Origin: CAWIVH01 sp963839475
GTDB lineage: Bacteria; Acidobacteriota; UBA6911
DNA length: 64,000 bases
NCBI GenBank assembly: GCA_963839475.1
Contig: CAWIVH010000006.1
Span: 1 to 64,000 of the forward strand
Direction: 5' to 3'
Part shown: positions 24,649-33,590 of the stretch, one piece after another
How the letters are laid out: each line of letters starts with the position of its first letter
Numbering within the stretch: position 1 is the first letter of the stretch
The notes under the pieces: generated by a model
What the model was told of the DNA's origin: nothing
The model's input: only the letters and a program-made list of their open reading frames with translations
The model's database searches: none
Program-made: the position numbers and the translations under genes

Positions 24649-26478
24649 ATGAAACGAAGCATCCGGACTCTTTGCCCGATTATTGCCCTGACCCTTGCCC
24701 TGGCGAGCTTTGCCGCGGCCCCGTCATTCAACGCCGCAACCTACCTGAGCCACGTCAAATACCTCGCGAGCGACGAGCTCCAGGGCCGGGGCAACGGCAC
24801 TCCGGAGCTGGACAAGGCGGCGGCATACATCGCGTCCCAGTTCAAATCGGCCGGCGTTCAGCCCGGCGGGGACAACGGCACCTACTTTCAGAAATTCATG
24901 GTCGCCACCGGCAGCCAGCTCGGGCCGGGCAACAAACTGACCCTGGTGGTCGGGCAGGAGACACTTGCCGAGTCCGTCTCCAAAGACTTCTACCCCATCG
25001 GCGTGGGGGACAAAACCAGCGTGAGCGGCCCGGTCGTCTTCGCGGGCTACGGCATCACCGCCCAGGAGTACAACTACAACGACTACAAGGGCTTCGACCC
25101 GACCGACAAGATCGTCCTGGTGCTGGCCGACGAGCCCGGCGAAAACGACGCCAACAGCCCTTTCAACGGCAAAGAGATGACGCTTCACGCCAGCGACAAC
25201 AGCAAGGTATCGAACGCCAAGCTCACCGGGGCAAAAGCGATCCTAATCGTGCAGGACCCGGCCAATCATCCCGACGCCTCCAAGGACCTGCCGGCGCCCG
25301 GGCCGGCGGCCCAGGTCGAAGAACTCGGCATCCCGGCGCTGCGCATCACCCGTGCCGTCGCCCAGAAGCTGCTCGACAACGACAAGAAAAACCTGCTCGA
25401 CCTCCAGAAGGAAATCGACTCGAAGAACGCGCCCCAGACTTTTGCATTGAAGGATGTGCAGGTCCAGATCGAGATGGACGTGACCAAGGTCCGGAAGGAA
25501 GTGAGCAATGTCGTGGGCCTGCTTCCCGGCAGCGATCCGGCGCTCTCCGGCGAAACCATCGTGATCGGGGCGCACTATGACCACCTGGGCCGCGGCGGCC
25601 GCTCCTCCATGTCGCCGAGCCTCATCGGCGAGATCCACCACGGCGCCGACGACAACGCCAGCGGGACGGCGGGCGTCATCGAGCTTGCCGCGGCTTTTGC
25701 CAAGGATCCGGCCCCGCGCAAGCGCTCCTTCATCTTCATCACCTTTGCCGGCGAAGAAATCGGGATGCGGGGATCCGACTACTATGTGAATCACCCCACC
25801 CGGCCGCTCGATAAAACCGTCCTCATGCTCAATCTTGACATGATCGGGCGCAGCAAGGAGGGTTCGATCACCGCCAACGGCATCGGCACTTCCCCGATTC
25901 TCCCGGAAACCGTCAAGGCGGCCGCCGCCGAACAGGGGCTGAACCTCAAAACCACCCAGAGCGGGTATGGCAGCAGCGACCAGACTCCTTTTTACATCAA
26001 GAACATGCCCGTCCTGTTCTTCTTCTCGGGCCTGCACGCCGATTATCACCGTCCCTCGGACACCTGGGAAACCATCAACGCCGAAGGAGCGGTCAAGATC
26101 CTGAACATGATTTATGCGATTGCGCGCAAGCTCGATGCGGCCGATACGAAGCCTCAATTCACCAAGGTGGACGAGCCCTCTCCCGGGCCGGGACGCGGAG
26201 GCGCCCCGGGCTACGGCACCTGGTTCGGCTCGGTGCCCGACATGAACGACGAGAACAAAGGGGTGAAGTTCGCCGACGTGCGGCCAAACAGCCCGGCGGC
26301 CAAGGCGGGGCTCAAGGGGAACGACCTGATGATCCGGTTCGGTGGGAAGGAAATCCAAAACCTGCAGGATTTCACCTATGTGCTCCGCACCCATAAGCCG
26401 GGGGACGTCGTGGAGGTCGTGGTGCTGCGCGACGGGCAGCCGCTGACCGTTCAGGTAACTCTTGAGGTTAGGCGTTAA
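24649..26478 (+). CDS. Secreted M28-family metallopeptidase with PDZ domain
   Basis: A 609-residue protein with a signal peptide (CPIIALTLALASFAAAP), a PA-type insert (about 130-260), an M28 catalytic domain and a C-terminal PDZ domain (VRPNSPAAKAGLKGNDLMIRFGG). The M28 zinc ligands and catalytic residues are visible: GAHYDHLG, GADDNASGTAG, FAGEEIGM, LNLDMIGR and LHADYHRPSDTW. It is an aminopeptidase-type enzyme acting outside the cytoplasm on peptides. The start is preceded by GGAGG with a short four-base spacer. It is monocistronic between two repeat blocks. Confidence 0.92.
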   Translation: MKRSIRTLCPIIALTLALASFAAAPSFNAATYLSHVKYLASDELQGRGNGTPELDKAAAYIASQFKSAGVQPGGDNGTYFQKFMVATGSQLGPGNKLTLVVGQETLAESVSKDFYPIGVGDKTSVSGPVVFAGYGITAQEYNYNDYKGFDPTDKIVLVLADEPGENDANSPFNGKEMTLHASDNSKVSNAKLTGAKAILIVQDPANHPDASKDLPAPGPAAQVEELGIPALRITRAVAQKLLDNDKKNLLDLQKEIDSKNAPQTFALKDVQVQIEMDVTKVRKEVSNVVGLLPGSDPALSGETIVIGAHYDHLGRGGRSSMSPSLIGEIHHGADDNASGTAGVIELAAAFAKDPAPRKRSFIFITFAGEEIGMRGSDYYVNHPTRPLDKTVLMLNLDMIGRSKEGSITANGIGTSPILPETVKAAAAEQGLNLKTTQSGYGSSDQTPFYIKNMPVLFFFSGLHADYHRPSDTWETINAEGAVKILNMIYAIARKLDAADTKPQFTKVDEPSPGPGRGGAPGYGTWFGSVPDMNDENKGVKFADVRPNSPAAKAGLKGNDLMIRFGGKEIQNLQDFTYVLRTHKPGDVVEVVVLRDGQPLTVQVTLEVRR

Positions 26479-26504
26479 ATGCCAATACAGAGGCATGGGG
26501 GAAA

Positions 26505-26815
26505 CAGCTATTAGCTATTAGCTTTTAGCTCTTAGCTTTCGAATGAGGAGAATCAAAGGTTTTCAGGCATGTCCAATGGCTTAAGCGCCAAAGGGAAACA
26601 GCTCTTAGCTTTCGGATGAGAAGAATCAAAGGTTTTCAGGCATGTCCAATGGCTTAAGAGCCAAAGGGAAACAGCTATTAGCTATTAGCTTTTAGCTCTT
26701 AGCTTTCGAAGGAGGAGAATCAAAGGTTTTCAGGTTTGGCAAATGGCTGAAGAGCTAAAGGCTAAGAGCTAAAGGCTAAAAGCTAAGAGCTAATAGCTAA
26801 AAGCCCTTTGAACCT
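26505..26815. repeat. Family D repeat block
   Basis: Three roughly 80-bp tandem units, each a TTAGCT array followed by GAGAATCAAAGGTTTTCAGG and TGTCCAATGGCTTAAG-like sequence. They end in a long inverted AGCTAA array, so the block can fold on itself. It fills the 392-bp gap after the M28 peptidase gene. No gene is visible. Confidence 0.8.
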
Positions 26816-26870
26816 CTATGTTCACCCAGGTATGTGTTATTAATATGAGGTACTGAAACGGTAAAGAGAG

Positions 26871-27356
26871 ATGACCCACAAGGATTTCGAGACTCTGGCG
26901 TACGACCTATTCGAACAGGCCTATGAGCACCAGATGGACGGTGAGCTCGACCTGGCGGTCGAACTCTATCGCCGGTCCATCGAAACCTATCCTACGGCCG
27001 AGGCCCACACCTTCCTGGGCTGGACCTACAGCTTCCAGGGAAAATTCGACGAAGCGATCGCCGAATGCAAGAAAGCCATTGCCCTCGACCCTGATTTCGG
27101 CAACCCGTACAACGACATCGGCGCCTACCTGATCGAAAAGGAACAGCACAAGGAGGCCATCCCCTGGCTGAAAAAGGCCGCCAAAGCAAAACGCTACGAC
27201 ACCGCCCAGTTCGCTTACTACAACCTGGGGCGCGCCTACATCGCGCTCGAATTGCTGAACCGGGCGCGGGACGCCTTCAAGAAGGCGCTCGACATCCAGC
27301 CGGACTATGACCAGGCGCGCGAATCGCTCGATCTCGTCCGGATGAAGATCCAGTAA
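26871..27356 (+). CDS. TPR-repeat protein
   Basis: A 161-residue protein made almost wholly of three to four tetratricopeptide repeats (AVELYRRSIETYPTAEAHTFLG, AIAECKKAIALDPDFGNPYNDI, ARDAFKKALDIQPDYDQARESL). No signal peptide or membrane segment is seen, so it is a cytoplasmic protein-interaction scaffold. It is followed 38 bp later by the HbpS/GlcG-like gene and may be co-transcribed with it. The specific partner cannot be inferred. Confidence 0.85.
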   Translation: MTHKDFETLAYDLFEQAYEHQMDGELDLAVELYRRSIETYPTAEAHTFLGWTYSFQGKFDEAIAECKKAIALDPDFGNPYNDIGAYLIEKEQHKEAIPWLKKAAKAKRYDTAQFAYYNLGRAYIALELLNRARDAFKKALDIQPDYDQARESLDLVRMKIQ

Positions 27357-27394
27357 TCTCGAATCCCGCAACCGGTGAAGAGGAGGAAAAGGCG

Positions 27395-27826
27395 ATGATC
27401 CTGGCTCCAAGATTGACGTTGGACGACGCACGGATCGTCCTCGAAGGTTCGGAAGACAAGGCCCGCGAGATCGGGGTCGACATGGACATCGCCGTCGTGG
27501 ATGACGGCGGGCACCTGCTGGCCTTCATCCGGATGGACCAGGCGAGGGTCACCAGCATCGACGTGGCGATCAACAAGGCGTTCACCGCCGCGTGCGCGCG
27601 GAAAGCCACGCATGAGTACGCCGCCGTCGCCGGAGCCGGCGGGCCGGCTTTCGGGATTCACGTGTCGAACCAGGGGAGGTTCATGATCTTCGGAGGCGGG
27701 GTTCCGATCTTCATCGACGGGCTGATAGCGGGGGGCGTGGGCTGCAGCTCAGGCTCGCCGGAGCAGGACCGGCAGGTGGCCCAGGCCGGCCTCGATCGCC
27801 TCCTGCAACATCTCGGGAAATCCTGA
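27395..27826 (+). CDS. HbpS/GlcG-like (DUF336) protein
   Basis: A 143-residue member of the DUF336 family (GlcG, HbpS, PduO C-terminal-like). Hallmarks are MDIAVVDDGGHLLAFIRMDQAR, SIDVAINKAFTAACARKAT and the glycine-rich VPIFIDGLIAGGVGCSSGSPEQD. Relatives bind haem, sense redox stress or accompany corrinoid and glycolate enzymes; no partner gene here settles the role. A GAGGAGG-like site lies upstream of the ATG. The length is normal. Confidence 0.85.
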   Translation: MILAPRLTLDDARIVLEGSEDKAREIGVDMDIAVVDDGGHLLAFIRMDQARVTSIDVAINKAFTAACARKATHEYAAVAGAGGPAFGIHVSNQGRFMIFGGGVPIFIDGLIAGGVGCSSGSPEQDRQVAQAGLDRLLQHLGKS

Positions 27827-27828
27827 TT

Positions 27829-27963
27829 TTAGCTCTTAGCTCTTAGCTATTAGCTTTTAGCTTTTGGCCGTTAGCTTTTAAGCCATGGGAAAGGCCTGAT
27901 AGCTTTTGATTCTTCTCATTCGAGAGCTAAAAGCTAAGAGCTAATAGCTAACAGCCTTTTTCC
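27829..27963. repeat. Family D palindromic block
   Basis: TTAGCT array, a short centre with TTGATTCTTCTCATTCGAG, then an AGCTAA array. It directly follows the stop of the DUF336 gene. Confidence 0.8.
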
Positions 27964-28006
27964 CTGTGCCTCCGTGTTTGCTGGTTAAGAAGAGGAGTTC
28001 ATTGAT

Positions 28007-28771
28007 ATGCCACGATTGCTAGCTTTTTTCTGCCACCCTGACGACTGCGAGATGCTTGTCGCCGGCACGCTTCACTTGCTGAAAGCCCAGGGGTGGGATC
28101 TCGGCGTCGCCACCATGACCTGCGGCGACCTCGGCTCCGCCACCCTCACCCGCGACGAGATTGGCGCCATCCGGCTGGCGGAGAGCAAAGCCGCCGCCGA
28201 CTACCTGGGAGCCTGGTTCAGCTGCGCCCGCCTCTACGACATGCAGGTGTACGCCAATGCCGACAACCTCCCGAAGGCGGTGGAGGTCATGCGCGCGTTC
28301 GCGCCCGACGTCGTCCTGACGCATTCGCCGGTCGATTACATGCGCGACCACGAAGAAACCTCGCGCCTGGTGCGCGACGCTGCCTTCGCCTATGCGATTC
28401 CGCTCTTCAGCACCGGGACTTACCCGGCCGCGCCGCGCGGCAGCCACACGCCGGTCCTCTACTACGCTGACGCGATTGAAGGGCTCGACGCCATGGGCAA
28501 CCGGATCTATCCGCAGTTCTACGTCGACATATCGGACCAGATCGAGAAGAAGCGGGAGATGCTGGCCTGTCACGATTCGCAGCGCGAGTGGCTGCGGAGC
28601 CACCACGGCGTGGACGAGTATTTGAACGGAATGACGGAATGGGCGGCGCAATACGGCAAAGAGGCCGGGTGCGCCTATGCCGAGGGATTCCGTCAGCACC
28701 TGGGCCACGGGTACCCGCACGAACCGATGCTGCAGGAAGCGCTGGCTGCCCGTATCAAATTTAACCGCTAA
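28007..28771 (+). CDS. PIG-L/LmbE-family deacetylase
   Basis: A 254-residue zinc-dependent N-acetyl-sugar deacetylase of the family that includes PIG-L, MshB and BshB. The metal-binding HPDD motif is in LLAFFCHPDDCEMLVAG, and the third ligand region is HSPVDYMRDHEETSRLV. The substrate may be an N-acetylglucosaminyl conjugate. The last residues (KFNR) and the TAA stop are read from the family A arm TTTAACCGCTAAG, so the native C-terminus was probably replaced by repeat insertion. Confidence 0.88.
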   Translation: MPRLLAFFCHPDDCEMLVAGTLHLLKAQGWDLGVATMTCGDLGSATLTRDEIGAIRLAESKAAADYLGAWFSCARLYDMQVYANADNLPKAVEVMRAFAPDVVLTHSPVDYMRDHEETSRLVRDAAFAYAIPLFSTGTYPAAPRGSHTPVLYYADAIEGLDAMGNRIYPQFYVDISDQIEKKREMLACHDSQREWLRSHHGVDEYLNGMTEWAAQYGKEAGCAYAEGFRQHLGHGYPHEPMLQEALAARIKFNR

Positions 28772-28996
28772 GACGCTAAGACCTCGAAGGCGAATATGCG
28801 CCTGTCATCGCCCGGGGGCCAACGCTTCGCGTTGTGCCATGCCCGCCCGGGAACCAGGCAAAAGCCGCTGGACGCAGGCAGGAACACCCTCCGCAAAGCG
28901 GCTTTTGCCTGGTTCCCGGGCGGGCATGGCCGCCGGAGGCGGCCCCCGGGCTGGTCGCATGGTCGACTTGGCGGTCTTTGAGTCTTCGCGGTTTAA
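28760..28996. repeat. Composite repeat: family A arms around a family C giant hairpin (copy 1)
   Basis: The outer arms TTAACCGCTAAGACG and TCTTCGCGGTTTAA are inverted. Inside is a perfect 34-bp inverted repeat (28836-28869 with 28897-28930, 27-nt loop) and an outer CCCGGGGGCC/GGCCCCCGGG pair. A near-identical copy lies at 36233-36477. Confidence 0.85.
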
Positions 28997-29017
28997 TCCA
29001 AGGGATCCGACAACTTT

Positions 29018-30184
29018 ATGAAGCGTTCGCCGCTGGCAATCATTTTCATCACGGTTTTCATCGACCTCATCGGCTTCGGCATCGTCCTCCCGCTGTTGCC
29101 CTACTACGCCGAGAGCTACGGCGCGTCCTCCCTGATCATCGGACTGCTTTCGACCAGCTACTCGCTGATGCAGTTCATCTTCACGCCGGTCTGGGGCCGC
29201 CTGTCCGATCGATATGGCCGCCGTCCCCTGATCCTGCTCAGCCTGGCCGGTTCCTGCATCGGGTTCCTGATCTTCGGCCTGGCGCACAATCTGACGATGC
29301 TTTTCATCGGACGGCTCGTGGCGGGAATCGCCGGCGCGATCATCCCGACGACGAGCGCTTATATCGCCGACGTCACGACTCCGGAAAACCGGGCCAAGGG
29401 GATGGGGCTGATCGGAGCGGCTTTCGGGCTCGGCTTCATCCTGGGGCCGGCGATCGGCGGGCTGTTGGCGCCCTACGGGTACGACAAGCCGGCGCTGCTC
29501 GCGTCGGCGATGGCCGGGTTGAACCTCATGTATGCGTATTTCAAACTGCCGGAATCCCTGACCGACGAAATCCGCGGCCGCGCCCGCAAGCGCCGCTTCG
29601 ATCTGCAGACGCTCAAGGATGCGCTGTCTCATCCGCGCATCGGCTTGCTGCTGGCGATGTATTTCGTCGTGACCTTCGCCTTCGCGAACATGGAGGCGAC
29701 TTTCGCGCTGCTGAATGAACACCGGTACAACCTGAACGCGCGCCAGACCGGCTACCTGTTTACCTTGATCGGGGTGATCGCGACCCTGATGCAGGGGGTG
29801 GTCGTCGGGAAGCTGGTGAAACTCTGGGGAGAAGGCCGCTGCGTAGTGATCGGCACCTTCACCATGATCTTCGGGCTGGGGCTGATGCCCTTTGCGGGGA
29901 ACATCCCGGTCTACTGCTTCATCATCGCGCTGGTGGCCTTCGGCAGCGGGATCAACAATCCTTCGATCATGGCGCTGCTTTCGCGCAGCAGCCACGCGGA
30001 CGAACAGGGGGGGATCCTGGGGATCGCGCAATCGATGTCGAGCCTGGGGAGGATCGCGGGGCCGGTGTGGGGCGGGTGGAGCTTTGGAGCGCTGGGCTAT
30101 CGGTCGCCCTTCATCTCGGCGGGGATCGTCATGACCCTCGCCTTCGTCCTCGCCCTCCGGCTGCAGAGGCAAAAGAGCTCTTAG
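29018..30184 (+). CDS. MFS transporter, TetA-like
   Basis: A 388-residue, 12-helix major facilitator of the drug:H+ antiporter DHA1 type. It has the family motif A between helices 2 and 3 (GRLSDRYGRRPLIL) and motif C-like GLGFILGPAIGGLLAPYG in helix 5, both typical of TetA-like exporters. The N-terminus LAIIFITVFIDLIGFGIVLPLLP is the classic first helix. Substrate is unknown; the family covers drugs and metabolites. The TAG stop lies at the first unit of a family D repeat. Confidence 0.9.
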   Translation: MKRSPLAIIFITVFIDLIGFGIVLPLLPYYAESYGASSLIIGLLSTSYSLMQFIFTPVWGRLSDRYGRRPLILLSLAGSCIGFLIFGLAHNLTMLFIGRLVAGIAGAIIPTTSAYIADVTTPENRAKGMGLIGAAFGLGFILGPAIGGLLAPYGYDKPALLASAMAGLNLMYAYFKLPESLTDEIRGRARKRRFDLQTLKDALSHPRIGLLLAMYFVVTFAFANMEATFALLNEHRYNLNARQTGYLFTLIGVIATLMQGVVVGKLVKLWGEGRCVVIGTFTMIFGLGLMPFAGNIPVYCFIIALVAFGSGINNPSIMALLSRSSHADEQGGILGIAQSMSSLGRIAGPVWGGWSFGALGYRSPFISAGIVMTLAFVLALRLQRQKSS

Positions 30185-30440
30185 CTCTTAGCTATTAGCT
30201 ATTAGCTTTTAGCTCAGACGCCACAGAACGTCCTGTAGGAAATTGAATGTCCTCTCTTAAAAGCTAACGGCTAAGTCATCATGAACCTTTGGCTCACCAC
30301 AGCGGATGAAAATCTGTGACAACTTGTCAGCAAATGACGAATTGCGGAATGCGGATTGCGGCTCTTTTCATAGGAGAGCTAACGGCTAAGGGCTTACGGC
30401 TAAGAGCTAATAGCTAAGAGCTAATAGCCGTTAGCTCTGC
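30179..30440. repeat. Family D repeat block
   Basis: Arrays of TTAGCT on the left and AGCTAA on the right enclose about 130 bp of unrelated sequence (with CAAATGACGAATTGCGG-type units). It fills the gap between the convergent MFS and M14 genes. Confidence 0.75.
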
Positions 30441-30466
30441 GTCCTCAGTGCCTCTGTTTTCTTAGT

Positions 30467-33406
30467 TCATTTGTCCTTCGGAGTCAGGTTGGAGAAGTTC
30501 ATGGCGGCGTTGAAGAGCAGCATGTAGCTGCCGCTCGTTTCCATCCGCCAGAACGGGTTGCACCCGAAGATCAGGATGTGCCCTTTGCCCAGCGGCGCAT
30601 CGACCACCGCCGGTTTCCCGGCCAGTTCGGCCGCGCCTCCGAGCATGCCGCTGACCAGCAGCTCCTTCTCGGTTCCCCAGCGCAGGATCACCTTGGGCCG
30701 GGCTTCTTCCGGCGGCATGAATGCCCTCATTCCTTCGCGCATCTCGGCCGAAGTGTCAGCTTCGCCCTCCTTGCGCGGTGGAGGCACGTAGGGAGCGCGC
30801 GCCTGCGGCACATCCGGGTCATTGACGCCGCCGCGGCCGGTTTCGCGACCGCCTGCCTGTTGTCCGCCGGGGCCGCCCATGCCTCCGCCGAAGCCGCCTA
30901 GACCGGTGCTCAGGTTCAGGACCGGCGCGCCGCTGAAGTAGAGCGGGAGCCTATCGTCGTACCCGTAGGTGACCGGGCTGCGCTTGTCGACGACGTCGGA
31001 GTTCAGGATGCTGCCGCGGACCTGCAACTGCCGTGCTTCCTGAATGGAAACGCCCTCGACCAGGCCGTAATCCAGGGCCAGCGCGCCGTTGGCCATGACC
31101 GGGACAAAGAGTCCTCCATCCTCCACGAACCGTTTGAGATTGAGAATCCCTTCGAGCCCCATGCCGCCGCGCATGTCGTCGGTCTGGGCGCCGTTCGGCC
31201 CGGTCAGGTTGGGATACTGCTCGGTCGCTTTCCACGGCACCGGATCGCCGCGCGTCGCCATGCCGTTCACCAGCCGCTGAATCGAGCCTCCGCCGACCGG
31301 CGGGAAGACGATGACGTCGTACTTCGACTTGAGATCCGGCGTTTTCTTGAGATCCTGGTCGGAGATGTAGGCGTAGGGGATGCCGAGCGTATCGAACGCG
31401 AGCCGGTACCAGCCTTCGTTCTGGGTGCTGGTCCAGGTGTGCATCAGGGCGATGCGGGGCACCACGAGCTCGTGGGTCGGGACCTTGGGGAGTTCGGCCA
31501 GGGTGTAGGCGGTCAGGCCGAGTTCCTGCGCTGTGCGGGCGAACTTCTCCTTCACGTCGCCGGAGAGCGGGATGATGAAGGCCCCGCGGGCGAATTTCTG
31601 GCCTTCGGCTTCGAAACCCTGCTCGGCGGCGAGCATTTTGACTTCAGGCAGCCGGTAGCGCAGAAGGACGAGGTTCGTGTCCGCCGTGTTATGGATGGCC
31701 AGCGCGGCCGAGGCGCTGCCTTTGATGGCGCCGCTGGGCCGGGCGTCGGCGGTCAGGAGCGTCATCGCGCCCTTCAGGATGGACGCATCCTTGACCCGGA
31801 CGGTTTTGACATTCTTCAAGGCGCCCAGGGTCCAGCCGGTATCGTCGTAGGGGCGGGGTTCGTTGACGTTGTAGAACTGGGTGTCGAGCAGCATGTCGGC
31901 CATGCGGCTGTAAGGCTGGTCCATGCGCACGACATAGCTGCCGGGGCCGAAATCACCCTCCTTGGTTTTGACCGCTTCGGTAGTGACGTGAACTTCGCAC
32001 CCCTGCCGCCGCAGCAGGTTCACGAGGTCGGCGGCATCGAAAGGCCGCTTCTCGTCGGCCGGGAGAACGTACGCCGCGGGTCCTTCGGTGGTGGCCTTGG
32101 CCACGGAGCGCTGGCCTTTCAGGTAGAAATTCCGGAGCAGCTTGTCGCGGTTGAACGAAGTGTAGCTCATGGCCAGCAGGACGCCGGTCTGCTGCAGGTT
32201 GATGTTGTTCCGGATCGACCATTTCACGCGGGGCAGCGGCGGATTCGGGCGGTACCACTGGCGGGTGGTCTGGTTGGGCGGAACGGTGCGTTCGGAAGTA
32301 TCGGCTCCCTGGCCGCCGAAGGTTTCATAAAAGCGCCCGATGGCGTTGTGGCCGTTGGCAATGTAGAACATGTAATTGGGCGCCCAGCCGTCGTAAAAAC
32401 CCTGGGTCCAGACGCCGGGCACGCCGCGCTTGGTGAATTCCTCGACTTCGTGGTAGGCGAGCTCCTGCCATTCGTTGATGGTGATCGGGTCGAGCCAGGA
32501 GTTGTAGGGGCCGGCGCCCGTCGAGGCGTAGAGGAACGGCACCGACTCGTGCAGGTCATGGAGCACGGTCGGGTGCCATTCGAGGAAATTCTTCATCATG
32601 TTCTGGGAAAGTTTGAGTGAAAGCGTCATGCCGTCACGGTTGTTGTCGTGGGCAACATACTTTCCCCAGTAGATCAGGTTCGGCGCCTGTTTCTTCGGAT
32701 TTTCCTTGCGGTAACGGTAGACGTCGACATAGCGGTCGTGCCCGTCGGTTTCCACCACCGGGGTGATCATGGCGATCACGTTTTTGCGGATCGCCTGGAT
32801 GAACGGCGACTCCTCGACGGCGAGGCGGTAGGCCAGTTCCATGAGCATTTCGGGGGAACCGGTTTCGGAGGAGTGGATGGAACCGCTCATCCAGTAGACC
32901 GGCTTGGTTTCGGCCAGCAGGGACGCGGCTTCGGCCTCGTCTTTGATTTTGCGCGGGTCGGCGAGCCGGGCGTTGATTTCCTTGATGCGGTCGAGCCGGG
33001 CCATCGTGGCTTCATCGGCGATGATGACCGCCAGCATTTCACGCCCCTCCTCGGAATTGCCGATGGAGATGACCTTCACGCGCGGGCTGGCCTTCTCGAG
33101 CTCCCGCATGTAGCGGTTGATGTCCCTGCTGTAGGTCAGCTTGTCGGGGGATCCCACCGGGTAGCCGATGACCTTGTCCGGCGCAGGCACTTTGTCCGAG
33201 GCGGGCAGGTGGTCGACCAGTTCCGTGAGAAAGAACTTTTCGGTGGTGTACTCCCGGATTTTGGCAGTGTAAGCCTCGTTGATGCCCTGGGGGGCGGCAA
33301 CGGCCGGTTTGGCTTTCCCTTTGCCGCCCTGGGTAAGGGCAAGGGAGGGAAAGGTCAGCCAGAGGGAAAGAAGGACAAGCGGCGATAGGAGGTATCGGTT
33401 TTTCAT
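30467..33406 (-). CDS. Secreted M14-family zinc carboxypeptidase
   Basis: A 979-residue protein with a signal peptide (LLSPLVLLSLWLTFPSLALT). The M14 catalytic domain spans about residues 60-400: the HxxE zinc motif is SIHSSETGSPEML and the third ligand region is PTVLHDLHESVPFLY. The remaining 550 residues include a glutamine-amidotransferase-like fold region (KSKYDVIVFPPVGGGS...RFVEDGGLFVPVMANG) and a glycine-rich linker (GGFGGGMGGPGGQQAGG). Very large M14 proteins with such tails occur in Acidobacteriota and Bacteroidota. It probably degrades peptides in the periplasm or outside the cell. Confidence 0.88.
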   Translation of the reverse strand: MKNRYLLSPLVLLSLWLTFPSLALTQGGKGKAKPAVAAPQGINEAYTAKIREYTTEKFFLTELVDHLPASDKVPAPDKVIGYPVGSPDKLTYSRDINRYMRELEKASPRVKVISIGNSEEGREMLAVIIADEATMARLDRIKEINARLADPRKIKDEAEAASLLAETKPVYWMSGSIHSSETGSPEMLMELAYRLAVEESPFIQAIRKNVIAMITPVVETDGHDRYVDVYRYRKENPKKQAPNLIYWGKYVAHDNNRDGMTLSLKLSQNMMKNFLEWHPTVLHDLHESVPFLYASTGAGPYNSWLDPITINEWQELAYHEVEEFTKRGVPGVWTQGFYDGWAPNYMFYIANGHNAIGRFYETFGGQGADTSERTVPPNQTTRQWYRPNPPLPRVKWSIRNNINLQQTGVLLAMSYTSFNRDKLLRNFYLKGQRSVAKATTEGPAAYVLPADEKRPFDAADLVNLLRRQGCEVHVTTEAVKTKEGDFGPGSYVVRMDQPYSRMADMLLDTQFYNVNEPRPYDDTGWTLGALKNVKTVRVKDASILKGAMTLLTADARPSGAIKGSASAALAIHNTADTNLVLLRYRLPEVKMLAAEQGFEAEGQKFARGAFIIPLSGDVKEKFARTAQELGLTAYTLAELPKVPTHELVVPRIALMHTWTSTQNEGWYRLAFDTLGIPYAYISDQDLKKTPDLKSKYDVIVFPPVGGGSIQRLVNGMATRGDPVPWKATEQYPNLTGPNGAQTDDMRGGMGLEGILNLKRFVEDGGLFVPVMANGALALDYGLVEGVSIQEARQLQVRGSILNSDVVDKRSPVTYGYDDRLPLYFSGAPVLNLSTGLGGFGGGMGGPGGQQAGGRETGRGGVNDPDVPQARAPYVPPPRKEGEADTSAEMREGMRAFMPPEEARPKVILRWGTEKELLVSGMLGGAAELAGKPAVVDAPLGKGHILIFGCNPFWRMETSGSYMLLFNAAMNFSNLTPKDK

Positions 33407-33421
33407 TGGCCGATATTAAAC

Positions 33422-33536
33422 AAATCGAACCGCGAAGGAAACGAAGACCTCTAACTTTTTTTCAGTTCTCAGTTATCAGTTCTCAGTCATCAGTTATCAG
33501 TTCGCAATTTGCAATTTGCAATTTGCAATTCTCGGT
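33422..33536. repeat. Family A arm plus CAGTTATCAGTTCTCAGT array
   Basis: An AACCGCGAAGGAAACGAAG arm is followed by a tandem array of CAGTTATCAG/CAGTTCTCAG units and four GCAATTT units. It lies in the divergent region between the M14 peptidase and the glycine-zipper gene. Confidence 0.7.
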
Positions 33537-33590
33537 ATTGATACTTTGTGGGCCGGATAGCATCTTATTAGTAGTAACGGGGGATGGATC

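Noticed and set aside
26505..26815. Regularly spaced repeats that might be a CRISPR array
   Set aside because: The units are 80 bp, the spacers are nearly the same in each unit, and no cas genes are near.
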